Of a DNA stretch of 56,194 bases, positions 34,032-43,809 are shown piece after piece. The translations under genes and the position numbers were made by a program. The stretch covers positions 331,338 through 387,531 of the forward strand of contig NZHE01000023.1 of NCBI GenBank assembly GCA_002691145.1, given 5' to 3'. Each line of letters starts with the position of its first letter. Position 1 is the stretch's first letter. The notes beneath the pieces were generated by a model. That model searched no databases and was not told where the DNA came from. It was given only the letters and a program-made list of their open reading frames with translations. The DNA comes from Rickettsiales bacterium (GTDB lineage: Bacteria; Pseudomonadota; Alphaproteobacteria; Methylaequorales; Methylaequoraceae).

Positions 34032-35553
34032 AATTTATATTACTACCCCAATCTTTTACGTAAATGATAAACCTCATATTGGTCACGCATATACTTCAAT
34101 TATTTGTGATGTACTTTCAAGATTCTATAGATTAGATAATTTTGAGGTAAAATTTCTTACGGGGACAGATGAACACGGTCAAAAAATTGAAAAAGCAGCA
34201 AAGGATTGTAGTATGCATCCAAATGATTTTGTGGATAAAATTTCTAAAAATTTTTTAAAATTAACGAAAACTTTAAATTTATCGAATAATGACTTTATAA
34301 GGACTACAGAGGTGAGACATAAAAAAGCTGTAATTTCTCTTTGGAATAAATTATTGAAAAATAAATATATTTATTTAGGAAAGTATGAGGGCTGGTACTC
34401 AGTAAAAGATGAATCTTTTTATCAAGAAAAAGAATTAAAAAAAGTAAATAATAAATTTTTTACTCCAGATGGTGGAAAAGTTGAATGGATTAAAGAGGAA
34501 AGTTACTTCTTTAAGCTTTCAGAATTTGAAAAAAAACTTTTGAAACATTATCAAGACAATGGTGATTTTATAAGACCAGTATCAAGAAAAAATGAAGTAG
34601 TAAGTTTTGTGAAAAAAGGTTTAAAGGATCTATCGATTTCAAGGAACAGTTTTCAGTGGGGAATTAATGTGCCTAATTCGAAAGAACATATTATTTATGT
34701 TTGGATTGATGCTCTTACGAATTATCTTACTTCCTTAGAATATCCAAATGAAAAAAAAAAATTTCTTTCTTTTTGGAACAATTCAATCCATGTGATTGGA
34801 AAGGATATTCTTAAATTTCATGCTATATATTGGCCAGCTATCCTCATGGCTGCGGACTTAAAAATTCCCAAGCAAATTTTTGCACATGGATGGTGGACTA
34901 ATGAAGGTGAAAAAATTTCAAAATCTTTTGGTAATACAATAGATCCAGTTTATTTGATTGATAGGTTTGGGCTTGATCAACTAAGATACTATCTCTTAAG
35001 GGAAGTTCCTTTAGGAAATGACGGTGATTTTTCTGAAAAAAGTTTCATTTTAAGAACAAATTCAGATCTTTCAAATTCTCTTGGTAATCTTTTACAGAGA
35101 ACACTTAAATTTTCTAATAAGCATTTTGATGGAAAATTTCCGTGTAATATTGAATCAAATAATAAAGAATTTTTGGATATATTGAACAATGGATATCAAC
35201 TCTCAAATTCTTTAAAAGTAAACATCAAAAATTTTGAAATACACAAAGCATTAGAAAAAATTTGGAAATTTATTAATAAGCTAAATAAATTTATCGATGA
35301 CATGGAGCCTTGGAATAAAATAAAAAATCAAAAAGAACAAACTGCAAAAGTTATGGCTATATTAATCGAATCAATTAGAATAATTGGAATAGTTCTCCAA
35401 CCTTTTCTACCTAACTCGTCACAAAAAATTTTAGATATACTAAATGTTAATCCTAAAGAAAGAACCTTCAAATATTTGAATAAAAAAAATTCATTGGTAA
35501 AAAATTCAAAAATTAATGATCCTGAACAACTTTTTCCGAGAATAAATGTATAA
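34024..35553 (+). CDS. metG: Methionyl-tRNA synthetase
   Basis: 509 aa class I synthetase. HIGH-type motif DKPHIGHAYTSI and TGTDEHGQKIEKAA near the N-terminus, KISKSFGN as the KMSKS equivalent, and the anticodon-binding helix bundle with WNKIKNQ. No knuckle Zn insert with four Cys and no C-terminal tRNA-binding domain, which fits the shorter MetG type of alphaproteobacteria. Overlaps both neighbours by 8 bases. Confidence 0.97.
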   Translation: MNKIYITTPIFYVNDKPHIGHAYTSIICDVLSRFYRLDNFEVKFLTGTDEHGQKIEKAAKDCSMHPNDFVDKISKNFLKLTKTLNLSNNDFIRTTEVRHKKAVISLWNKLLKNKYIYLGKYEGWYSVKDESFYQEKELKKVNNKFFTPDGGKVEWIKEESYFFKLSEFEKKLLKHYQDNGDFIRPVSRKNEVVSFVKKGLKDLSISRNSFQWGINVPNSKEHIIYVWIDALTNYLTSLEYPNEKKKFLSFWNNSIHVIGKDILKFHAIYWPAILMAADLKIPKQIFAHGWWTNEGEKISKSFGNTIDPVYLIDRFGLDQLRYYLLREVPLGNDGDFSEKSFILRTNSDLSNSLGNLLQRTLKFSNKHFDGKFPCNIESNNKEFLDILNNGYQLSNSLKVNIKNFEIHKALEKIWKFINKLNKFIDDMEPWNKIKNQKEQTAKVMAILIESIRIIGIVLQPFLPNSSQKILDILNVNPKERTFKYLNKKNSLVKNSKINDPEQLFPRINV

Positions 35554-36355
35554 TATTGTTGATAGTCACTGCCATTTAAATTTCTCAGTTTTAAAGGATA
35601 ACTTAAATAATATTCTTGAAAGAGCAAGAAAAGAGAATGTAAAGTATTTTTTAAATATTTCGATTGATTTACAAAACTTTGAGGATATTTTGAAGTTATC
35701 TAATACTTATCAGAATATATGGTGCACCTCTGGAATACACCCAAATAATGTTCCCGAAGATTTAAAAAGTAGTGATATAAAAAATATCTATAAATCTTTA
35801 AAAAGAAACATTCAAAATAATAAAGTAGTTGGTATCGGTGAAACAGGTCTAGATTACTATAGAAGTGATAATAATAAGAAAAATCAGTTAATTAGTTTTG
35901 AAGAGCACCTAAGACTATCTGGTGAACAAAATTTACCTACTATTATTCATACAAGAAATGCTGATAATGATACAGCGATATGCATCAGAAATAGCGTTAA
36001 AAGCTATAACTCACAAGGACTTATTCATTGCTTTTCATCGTCCAGAAATTTAGCTAAGGTAGCACTTGATAATAATTTTTATATAAGTATCTCAGGTATG
36101 ATCACTTTTAAAAATGCCAATGAACTCATTGAAATTGTCAAATATATTCCACTTGACAAAATGCTAATTGAGACAGATGCTCCATATTTGGCACCTGAAC
36201 CTCACAGAGGAAAAAAAAATGAGCCATCGTTTATAAAATATACTTTAGAAAAAATTTCACAAATTAAAGGATTAACATCAAAGGATATTGCAAGAGCTAC
36301 TGCAAAAAATTTCTTTAACCTATTTACAAAAATTAACAAAAAAAATGAAAACTGA
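35546..36355 (+). CDS. tatD: TatD family metal-dependent hydrolase
   Basis: 269 aa. N-terminal metal site VDSHCHLNF (His-x-His), GIGETGLDYY with the catalytic Glu, TIIHTRNADND, LIHCFSSS and the C-terminal LIETDAPYLAPEPHRGKKNEP. The family acts as 3'-5' DNase or D-aminoacyl-tRNA-type hydrolase. Coupled to metG by an 8-base overlap. Confidence 0.95.
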   Translation: MYNIVDSHCHLNFSVLKDNLNNILERARKENVKYFLNISIDLQNFEDILKLSNTYQNIWCTSGIHPNNVPEDLKSSDIKNIYKSLKRNIQNNKVVGIGETGLDYYRSDNNKKNQLISFEEHLRLSGEQNLPTIIHTRNADNDTAICIRNSVKSYNSQGLIHCFSSSRNLAKVALDNNFYISISGMITFKNANELIEIVKYIPLDKMLIETDAPYLAPEPHRGKKNEPSFIKYTLEKISQIKGLTSKDIARATAKNFFNLFTKINKKNEN

Positions 36356-37124
36356 AATTATAATCCTAGGTTGTGGAAGCTCTTCCGGTGTTCCCGTTAT
36401 TGGAAATGATTGGGGAAAATGTGATCCACTAAATAAAAAAAATAGAAGATTAAGAGCGTCTGTTCTCATCAAAACAAAAAACACAAAGTTACTTGTTGAT
36501 GCTACACCAGATTTAAGACAGCAACTTTTAAATGCTAATGTTCAAAATCTTGATGCTGTTTTAATAACACATACTCACGCTGATCACATACATGGTGTAG
36601 ATGATTTTAGGTTTTTAAATGTTAAAATGAAAAAACACTTAAATCTTTATGCTACAAAACAAGATATAATTGAAATTAAAAAAAAATTTGGTTACATTTT
36701 TGAAGACCTAAACCCCAAGGCAAACGGTTTTTATTATAAGCCATGTCTAATTCCAAACATTATATCAAAAGAATTTAAAATAAACGAATTGACCATTATA
36801 CCTATTGAGCAAAGTCATGGATACGGGAATTCTATAGGATTTAGAATAGAAAATTTTGCATATACAACTGATGTGGTAGAGTTTCCTGAAAAGTCTTTTC
36901 AAAAACTAAAAAATCTTGATTTATGGATTGTAGATTGTTTAAGATTTACTCCACATAAGACTCATTCACATCTTGAAAGAACTCTATCTTGGATAAAAAA
37001 AATTAAACCTAAAAAAACTGTCTTAACTCATATGAATTATGAGGTTGATTACGAAACCATATCCAGATTACTTCCACCTAATTGCGAAGCCGCTTTTGAT
37101 GGTATGAAACTGATTGTTGAATAA
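36345..37124 (+). CDS. MBL-fold metallohydrolase (PhnP-like)
   Basis: 259 aa from the ATG at 36345, which overlaps the tatD end by 11 bases. A frame from 36288 only adds tatD-overlapping residues. N-terminal IILGCGSSSGVPVIGNDWG is typical of this group; ITHTHADHIHGVDDFR is the di-metal HxHxDH site; VLTHMNYEVDYE supplies further ligands. Widespread as the last gene of the tmk-holB-metG-tatD block in alphaproteobacteria. Phosphodiesterase activity is likely, but the substrate is unknown. Confidence 0.9.
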   Translation: MKTEIIILGCGSSSGVPVIGNDWGKCDPLNKKNRRLRASVLIKTKNTKLLVDATPDLRQQLLNANVQNLDAVLITHTHADHIHGVDDFRFLNVKMKKHLNLYATKQDIIEIKKKFGYIFEDLNPKANGFYYKPCLIPNIISKEFKINELTIIPIEQSHGYGNSIGFRIENFAYTTDVVEFPEKSFQKLKNLDLWIVDCLRFTPHKTHSHLERTLSWIKKIKPKKTVLTHMNYEVDYETISRLLPPNCEAAFDGMKLIVE

Positions 37125-37126
37125 TT

Positions 37127-38887
37127 TTAGTGATAAAACGTCTCGTACCAAAGTTCTATTTGTGAAATTCTATATTTTAATTCCTTTGATATTTTAAGTT
37201 TATCACTAGCAAAATCAAATATCTCTTGAGCTTGGGTTTTTGATTTTTTACTTAGTAACTTAAACTTTTCATTTGCATTTTTTTTTATTGATAGAGGTAA
37301 TTGCGGTTTTAAAAATGAATTTTTTAAAAGTTTAAAATTAATATTGTCAAAATTTTTGTTTAAGAACTTTTTTAAAATATCTTTTTGTCCATTTTTGTTT
37401 ATCCTATCAATTATTGGTAAAGAGAGCATACTTTCAACTAAATTATGATCTAAAAAAGGCACCCTTAATTCAGTAGAGTGGGCCATAGAGGATCTATCTC
37501 TGAACCATAATAAAGATTGAAGTTTATATTCAAAAAAATTTGCAGTAACTTCTTTTAACCAACTAGTTTTTTTATCAAGATAACCTCGATTTTTGAATAA
37601 GGTTTTCAAAATAGAGTAGGGAGATAAAATTTGTTGAAATAGATTATGTCTTTTATTTGATAAAAAAAAAAGCGATAGCGCGCAATCATATTTTTTTTTG
37701 AAATAAAAATCAGTAATTACCGGATACATATGCTCTTTATAACCTAGTAAATGCTCGTCAGCTCCATTTCCATCTAAAATTACTATATATCCTAAATTCT
37801 TACTTCTATATGCTAAACATTTATCTAAATAATGACTCAATAAAAAGGGGGATTCAGAATGCCACATCATTTTTTTTAAATCTAAATCTTTGATTATTTT
37901 AGATTCTTCTGTATCACAATAATTGACTTTGTAACCGCATTGGCGTGCGATATTTTCAATATAATTTTTATCAGATTTATTGACGGTATCTGATACAGCT
38001 GAATTTACAAGTACGTCGAACTTTTTGAGGTGTTTACCTAATACTGACAAAATTGCAGAAGAATCACTACCACCACTAAAATTTACACTAATAGGAACAT
38101 CTGCTCGAGTTCTAAAATCAACAGCAGAAATAAAATTTTCAGTAAAGGTTTCTTCAGCATTTCTTGAATTATCAGATTGAGATTCAAAATCATCTCTTCT
38201 AATTTTTTCACCAATATTATAATATCTGATTTTCTTAAAATAGGATTTATTAATTATAAAATACTCTCCAGGAAGTAGTTGTTTAATATCTGCAAAACAT
38301 GTTTCTGAACCATTTATTTTTTCACCATTAATTAAATATCTTTTAAAATAATTTATATTTGGCTTAATACTAATTTGTGTAAGTATAGCTTTGGCTTCAG
38401 AAGCAAACAAATATTCATTTTTTCTTTTTGTCCAGAAAAGTGGTTTGATCCCAAATCTATCTCTTGCAACAAAAATTTGGTCATATTTCATGTCATAAAT
38501 TATAAACGCAAACATACCATTAAAATAATTTAAACATTTAGTTCCCCATTTTGAATAAGCAGCTAAAATTACCTCACTATCTGATTTTGTTTGAAATCTA
38601 TAATTTTTTAATGATTTTTTTAACTCCATATAATTATAAATCTCACCATTAAATATTAACTTATATCTTCCATCAAAAGATATCATTGGTTGATTGGACC
38701 TAGAATCTAAATCAATAATACTCAATCTAGCATGACCAAAAGCACAATTATTTGATACTTTAGTATCCAAAGCATCTGGCCCTCTGTGTCTAATTGTTTT
38801 TATCATCGAGGTAACTCTCGAATTTAATTCAAAGGAAGGAGCTAAATCATCGGTTTTAGAAGAAAAAATTGCAGCAATTCCACACAT
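37127..38887 (-). CDS. asnB: Asparagine synthase (glutamine-hydrolysing), AsnB-like
   Basis: 586 aa. N-terminal class-II glutaminase with Cys2 after the initiator Met (MCGIAAIFSS), RHRGPDA, GHARLSIID and FNGEIYNY. The C-terminal synthetase domain has the PPi loop VNFSGGSDSSAIL, LDGNGADEHLLGY and ELRVPFLDHNLVE. The glutaminase is intact. AsnB-like proteins of this kind may make asparagine or amidate surface sugars and peptides. With no polysaccharide genes adjacent, asparagine synthesis is the simpler reading. Convergent with the MBL gene. Confidence 0.9.
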   Translation of the reverse strand: MCGIAAIFSSKTDDLAPSFELNSRVTSMIKTIRHRGPDALDTKVSNNCAFGHARLSIIDLDSRSNQPMISFDGRYKLIFNGEIYNYMELKKSLKNYRFQTKSDSEVILAAYSKWGTKCLNYFNGMFAFIIYDMKYDQIFVARDRFGIKPLFWTKRKNEYLFASEAKAILTQISIKPNINYFKRYLINGEKINGSETCFADIKQLLPGEYFIINKSYFKKIRYYNIGEKIRRDDFESQSDNSRNAEETFTENFISAVDFRTRADVPISVNFSGGSDSSAILSVLGKHLKKFDVLVNSAVSDTVNKSDKNYIENIARQCGYKVNYCDTEESKIIKDLDLKKMMWHSESPFLLSHYLDKCLAYRSKNLGYIVILDGNGADEHLLGYKEHMYPVITDFYFKKKYDCALSLFFLSNKRHNLFQQILSPYSILKTLFKNRGYLDKKTSWLKEVTANFFEYKLQSLLWFRDRSSMAHSTELRVPFLDHNLVESMLSLPIIDRINKNGQKDILKKFLNKNFDNINFKLLKNSFLKPQLPLSIKKNANEKFKLLSKKSKTQAQEIFDFASDKLKISKELKYRISQIELWYETFYH

Positions 38888-38960
38888 AATAATCGTAATA
38901 ATATGGTAATATAAATCATTTAAACTGCGATTTCATTAATAAAAATTCTATTTCTTGAAT

Positions 38961-39854
38961 TTAATCGTCCAGAAATACTTTTTTATTGAGTTTAATTTTT
39001 TTTGTTAAAAAATCTATAACTGCTCTTACTCTTTTTAACTTTATTAAATCTTCATGTACAACAATCCAATATTCTCGTTTTATCTTTATGTCATTTTTTA
39101 ATAATATTTTTAAATCTTTATTTTTTTTTGCAATAAAACAATGTAATAGTGATATCCCAATACTCTCACTTACTGCATTAAGTTGAGCTTTTAAACTATT
39201 GCTTTTAAATACTATTTTTATATTCTTTTCTAAATCCTTTAAATACCTTAGTTCTGGATAGTCAATTAAATCATCTATATAGGATATAAACTTATGGTTG
39301 TTTAAATCCTTTAAAGAATTTATAGGTTTGCTTGATTTAATATATCTTGAGGATGCATATAGCCTCAAATAATAATCAGTTAGCTTCCATGAAACTAATT
39401 TGCCTCTTGTAGGTCGTGATAAATTTATTGAAATATCGATTTCTTTTGTTAGAAGATTTCTAGAACGAGTGTCAGCAACTAACTCAATGAAAATCTCTGG
39501 ATGTAAAGTGTAAAATTCATTTAAATATTTACTAAAAAAATCTAAACCTAATCCCTCTGGCATCGCAATTCTGACAGTTCCTGAAATATTTAAACTGTGA
39601 CTAGAGAAATTTTCTCCAATACTAATTGTTTCGCTTTCAATTCTTTCAGCAATCAACAAGAGTTTGTGGCCGCTATCTGTTAAAACATATCCTTTATTAT
39701 TTCTTACAAATAATTTAGTTTGAAGGTTTTGTTCAAGCCGTAGGATTCTTCTAGAAATTGTTGTTGATTCTACATTCAATTTTTTAGCCGCATGGGTAAG
39801 TTTTTTATTTCTTGATAAAACTAAAAAAGACTCTAAATCATTCCAATTGAACAT
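38961..39854 (-). CDS. LysR family transcriptional regulator
   Basis: 297 aa from the ATG at 39854; a TTG at 39863 would add three residues. N-terminal winged helix: FNWNDLESFLVLSRNKKLTH, AKKLNVESTTISRRILRLE. The LysR effector domain follows (about 90-290). Divergent from mmsA with TGCAA half-sites between them, so it probably controls the mmsA gene set and itself. Confidence 0.92.
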   Translation of the reverse strand: MFNWNDLESFLVLSRNKKLTHAAKKLNVESTTISRRILRLEQNLQTKLFVRNNKGYVLTDSGHKLLLIAERIESETISIGENFSSHSLNISGTVRIAMPEGLGLDFFSKYLNEFYTLHPEIFIELVADTRSRNLLTKEIDISINLSRPTRGKLVSWKLTDYYLRLYASSRYIKSSKPINSLKDLNNHKFISYIDDLIDYPELRYLKDLEKNIKIVFKSNSLKAQLNAVSESIGISLLHCFIAKKNKDLKILLKNDIKIKREYWIVVHEDLIKLKRVRAVIDFLTKKIKLNKKVFLDD

Positions 39855-39858
39855 AAAA

Positions 39859-39906
39859 TGCAAAATTGCACTGCGAAAACTAAAAAAAACTATTTGAAAT
39901 GCAATT
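39859..39906. promoter_or_regulatory. Candidate LysR operator between lysR and mmsA
   Basis: TGCAAAATTGCA (39859-39870) is a 5-bp dyad with a 2-base spacer, and a third half-site TGCAATT lies at 39900-39906, 29 bases after the paired AATTGCA. Spaced dyads of this kind in the divergent gap are typical of LysR regulators. No experimental site is known to me. Confidence 0.4.
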
Positions 39907-39940
39907 ATGTGATTATATTATTAAATTAATATTAAAACAA

Positions 39941-41452
39941 ATGATTAAAATTAAAAAAAAAATTCATCATCTTGTAAATTCAAAAGAAATTTTTGATGAT
40001 GGAAAAGAAATTGAAATCTTTAATCCAGCTACTGGTCAAGTATTATCTACAGCAAATACTGCAACTGATAAGACAATTAAAATGGCAATTGAAAATTCGC
40101 AGGATGCTTTTCTGAGTTGGAAAAATACCTCCATTTCTAAAAGAATAAGTATATTCTTTAAATATAAGGAATTATTAGAAAAGAACATAAATCAAATTGC
40201 TTATTTAATTAGTCAAGATTTAGGCAAGACAAAAAGTGATGCTATTGGCGAAATTAGAAGAGGCATTGAAAATGTTGAATTTGCGTGTAGTTTTGGAAGT
40301 AATATAAAAGGAGAACACAATAAAAATATCAGCACCTCAATAGACTCTTGGAGTCAATTTGAGCCACTTGGTGTGGTTTTGGGAATTACTCCTTTTAACT
40401 TTCCAGTTATGGTACCCTTATGGATGTTTCCACTTGCAATAGTTGCGGGCAACACTTTTATATTAAAACCTTCAGAAAAAGATCCAATATCAACGATGTA
40501 TATTGCTGATCTTTTTTATAAAGCAGGTTTACCAAAAGGCGTACTAAACGTTTTAAATGGGGATAAGTCAGTAGTAAAAAAATTATTAAATAATAACAAA
40601 ATCAAAGCAGTTAGTTTTGTTGGTTCCACACCCGTAGCTCAATACGTATACGAAACTTCAACTCAACAAAATAAAAGGTGCCAAGCATTAGGTGGAGCAA
40701 AAAATCACGCTTTAGTTCTACCTGATGCTGATATAAAACAAACTGTAAATCAATTATTGGGTGCAGCATTTGGTTCTTCTGGACAAAGATGTATGGCTCT
40801 GTCTGTTGTGGTTGCTGTCGGGGGAATAGGAAAGAGACTTGAGGAAGAATTAAAAAATGCAATGCTCAATTTCAGAGTAGGTCCTTTTGAAAAGGCTAAT
40901 AGTGATTTTGGACCTTTAATCTCTAAAGACCATATGGATAAAGTTGAAAAACTGATAAATAGCGCTGAAAAAGATGGTTCAAAAATTGTAGTTGATGGAA
41001 GAAACCTTAGGATTAACGAGAAAAAATACCACAAAGGCTACTTTTTTGGTGCCACTCTTATAAACAACGTAAAAACGTCTATGCAGTCATACAAAGAGGA
41101 AATTTTTGGTCCTGTTTTGCAAATTATCAATGTCAATTCATTTGAAGAAGGAATTAGGCTCATAAACAAAAATCAATATGGTAATGGCTGTTGTATTTTT
41201 ACAAATAATGGACAATCAGCAAGAACATTCTCAGACAATGTTGATATTGGAATGGTAGGAATAAATATTCCTTTGCCAGTTCCTGCTGCGTACCACAGTT
41301 TTGGGGGTTGGAAAAAATCTTTCTTTGGAGATTTAAATATTTATGGACCAGACGGACTACGGTTTTACACTCAAAGAAAAACAATTACGCAAAAATGGAC
41401 ATCCGATGATAAGAACGACATTAAATTTTCAATGCCTAATAACTTAAACTAA
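39941..41452 (+). CDS. mmsA: CoA-acylating methylmalonate-semialdehyde dehydrogenase
   Basis: 503 aa from the ATG at 39941. An earlier ATG at 39899 falls in the regulator dyad and adds a non-conserved leader. It converts (methyl)malonate semialdehyde to propionyl- or acetyl-CoA plus CO2. Family features: QFEPLGVVLGITPFNFPVMV, VSFVGSTPVAQYVYE, and the active-site SSGQRCMALS with catalytic Cys. It leads into an SMP-30-like gene and an AtoE-type carrier, and acuI faces them, so a role in valine, thymine or 3-hydroxypropionate/DMSP carbon breakdown is likely. Confidence 0.93.
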   Translation: MIKIKKKIHHLVNSKEIFDDGKEIEIFNPATGQVLSTANTATDKTIKMAIENSQDAFLSWKNTSISKRISIFFKYKELLEKNINQIAYLISQDLGKTKSDAIGEIRRGIENVEFACSFGSNIKGEHNKNISTSIDSWSQFEPLGVVLGITPFNFPVMVPLWMFPLAIVAGNTFILKPSEKDPISTMYIADLFYKAGLPKGVLNVLNGDKSVVKKLLNNNKIKAVSFVGSTPVAQYVYETSTQQNKRCQALGGAKNHALVLPDADIKQTVNQLLGAAFGSSGQRCMALSVVVAVGGIGKRLEEELKNAMLNFRVGPFEKANSDFGPLISKDHMDKVEKLINSAEKDGSKIVVDGRNLRINEKKYHKGYFFGATLINNVKTSMQSYKEEIFGPVLQIINVNSFEEGIRLINKNQYGNGCCIFTNNGQSARTFSDNVDIGMVGINIPLPVPAAYHSFGGWKKSFFGDLNIYGPDGLRFYTQRKTITQKWTSDDKNDIKFSMPNNLN

Positions 41453-41469
41453 CAAACAAAGGAGAAAAA

Positions 41470-42351
41470 ATGAAAAAACTATTTATTGCTTTATTTTTAA
41501 CTTTATTTTTATTCAAACAAAACGCATATTCAGACGGTCATGTAAAGGTTGCTTGGGAAACTGAAAGTACATTCGAACTTCCTGAATCAGTAATTTATGA
41601 TTCAAAAAACGACGTTTTGTACGTTTCAAATATTGTAAATCATCCATTTAAAAAAGATGGGAATGGTTATATTTCTAAACTTGCATTAGACGGCTCTATT
41701 ATTGAAAAAAAATGGATTGAAAAGCTTAATGCGCCAAAAGGTCTGACAATTAGTAACGATAAACTTTATATAGCGGATGTTGATGAATTGGTAGAAGTTG
41801 ACATAGAAAAAGCTGCAATATCTAATAAGTTTAAAGGTTATGGATCAGTATGCATGAATGATGTTACCCATGATAAATATGGAAATATTTATGTTGGGGA
41901 TACTTATAACGACACGATTTATAGACTGAATCAATTTGGACAACTTCCTGCCTGGTTTTACAGTCCACAATTGGCACCAAATGGTCTACATATTGACAAT
42001 GAAGAAGGAAATTTAATTGTAGGAAGTTGGGGAGCAGTAATGGAGGGCTGGGGAACCCCAGAAATGAAAGGAAATCTAAAAAGTATTAATATTCATACAA
42101 AAAAATTAAAAAATCTTGGTAATAAGCCAATTGGAAATTTAGATGGAATAGAATCAGACGGCAAAGGAGGGTATCTAGTAACTGATTGGACAGGAGCTAA
42201 ATTGTATAAAATTAATAAAAAAGGAAAATACAAAGTTTTAGCTGAAGTTGGAAAAGGAGCAGCAGACCATGAGGTTATCTTAGAAAAAAATCTCATTATT
42301 ATTCCAATTATGGCTGAGGGAAAGGTAATTGCGTTAAATATAAATAAATAA
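41470..42351 (+). CDS. Exported SMP-30/gluconolactonase-like beta-propeller protein
   Basis: 293 aa. Strong Shine-Dalgarno AAAGGAGA before the ATG. Signal peptide about 1-22 (ending in YS before DGHVK). The mature protein has NHL/SMP-30 propeller blades: ESVIYDSKNDVLYVSNIVNH, APKGLTISNDKLYIADV, MNDVTHDKYGNIYVGDTYND, APNGLHIDNEEGNLIVGSW, and a late GGYLVTDWTGAKLYKI. SMP-30 enzymes are Ca-dependent lactonases; Asn and Asp ligands in these blades fit. It is 17 bases after mmsA and 2 before the carrier. The lactone substrate is unknown. Confidence 0.8.
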   Translation: MKKLFIALFLTLFLFKQNAYSDGHVKVAWETESTFELPESVIYDSKNDVLYVSNIVNHPFKKDGNGYISKLALDGSIIEKKWIEKLNAPKGLTISNDKLYIADVDELVEVDIEKAAISNKFKGYGSVCMNDVTHDKYGNIYVGDTYNDTIYRLNQFGQLPAWFYSPQLAPNGLHIDNEEGNLIVGSWGAVMEGWGTPEMKGNLKSINIHTKKLKNLGNKPIGNLDGIESDGKGGYLVTDWTGAKLYKINKKGKYKVLAEVGKGAADHEVILEKNLIIIPIMAEGKVIALNINK

Positions 42352-42353
42352 AT

Positions 42354-43724
42354 ATGGCAAAAAAAGATACTGGGTTTTTTAATAAATTATCAAAACCATT
42401 TGTTAATCTAGTAGAAAACTATTACCCCGATGCCTTTATTTTTGTTGTTGTATTATCTTTGTTAACATTTTTTTTAGCATTTTTTAGCACTGATAGTTCA
42501 CCTATTCAAATATTAGAGGCTTGGGGTAATGGTTTGCCAAAATTGTTTACATTTACAGCCCAAATATCAATAATTATGATTGCAGCACATTCACTTGCTC
42601 ACACCACTCCGGTGGAAAAAATCCTATCTAAAATTGGTAACTGTCCAAATACACCCACACAGGCTTATGCCTTAGTAACATTTGTTTCTGGGCTTGCTAG
42701 TCTCTTTGCTTGGTCATTTGGTTTGATAGTAGGTGGAATTATTTCCAAATTTGTTGCAATTGAGTGTTCAAAAAAGAAAATAAAAATTCATTATCCTTTA
42801 TTAGTAGCCAGTGCTTATTCAGGTTATGTTATATGGCACATGGGATATTCTTCCTCAGCAGCATTATTTGTGTCATCTAAAGAGCATTCACTTATTGAAA
42901 AAATCGGTGTTATTCCAGTTACCGAGACTATATTTAGTGAATTTAATATATGTTTAGCTTTAATTACACTTTTTATAATTACAATAGTTAACCCATTAAT
43001 GAAACCAACAGATAGTAAAGAAACTTTAGAGATAGATACTAAAATATTTGAAACTAAAAAGGAGAGTGAAAAAAAATCACTTGATACTCTTAAAAACTTT
43101 GCGCAAAAGATTGAAAATAATAAATTTATTAGTTTTTTTGTTGGTTTTATGTTAGTTTTTTTCATCCTTTTTGTGTTCTTTGAAAAAGGTTTTTCACTAG
43201 ATTTAAATTTAGTGAGCTGGACTTTTTTAGGAATCGGTTTAATGCTTTCTAATTCTCCAATACATTATGTAAAACTAGTCAATAAGGCAGCAATAACAGT
43301 TGGGCCCATCATTCTTCAGTATCCATTTTATGCTGGAATTATGGGTATGATGGTCGATACTGGTTTAATACAGGTACTAGCAAATGCCATTGTTAATATT
43401 TCATCTAGCCAGACCTTGGGCTTTTTTTCCTTCTTGTCAGGTGGACTTGTCAATATGTTTATTCCATCAGGAGGAGGGCAGTGGGCTGTTCAAGGCCCCG
43501 TGATGGTTGAGGCTGCGCAAACTCTTGGTGTGAAACCTTATGTGATTGTTCTTGGTGTAGCTTATGGAGATCAATGGACAAATATGATACAACCATTTTG
43601 GACTATACCCTTGTTGGCTATTGCTGGACTACATATGAGGCAAATTATGGGATATACTTTTGTAATTTTTATTGTAACTGGTATCTTATATGGTTCTTCA
43701 ATGCTATATCTTGGTTCAGGATAA
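42354..43724 (+). CDS. Short-chain fatty acid transporter, AtoE family
   Basis: 456 aa inner-membrane protein with about ten helices. Family (TIGR00366-type) features: an N-terminal ENYYPDAFIFVVVLSLLTFF, HSLAHTTPVEKIL, and the C-terminal FIPSGGGQWAVQGPVMVEAA and GDQWTNMIQPFWTIP. AtoE imports short-chain acids such as acetoacetate and butyrate. Here the context (mmsA, acuI) suggests C3 acids, for example propionate, acrylate or 3-hydroxypropionate. Starts 2 bases after the SMP-30 gene. Confidence 0.9.
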   Translation: MAKKDTGFFNKLSKPFVNLVENYYPDAFIFVVVLSLLTFFLAFFSTDSSPIQILEAWGNGLPKLFTFTAQISIIMIAAHSLAHTTPVEKILSKIGNCPNTPTQAYALVTFVSGLASLFAWSFGLIVGGIISKFVAIECSKKKIKIHYPLLVASAYSGYVIWHMGYSSSAALFVSSKEHSLIEKIGVIPVTETIFSEFNICLALITLFIITIVNPLMKPTDSKETLEIDTKIFETKKESEKKSLDTLKNFAQKIENNKFISFFVGFMLVFFILFVFFEKGFSLDLNLVSWTFLGIGLMLSNSPIHYVKLVNKAAITVGPIILQYPFYAGIMGMMVDTGLIQVLANAIVNISSSQTLGFFSFLSGGLVNMFIPSGGGQWAVQGPVMVEAAQTLGVKPYVIVLGVAYGDQWTNMIQPFWTIPLLAIAGLHMRQIMGYTFVIFIVTGILYGSSMLYLGSG

Positions 43725-43809
43725 TTAAAAAAACGTTAAATCGTAAGTAAAAGAATTATTAAATAATAAAACGTATAATATATATTATGTTAAATTATAA
43801 TGATTATTT

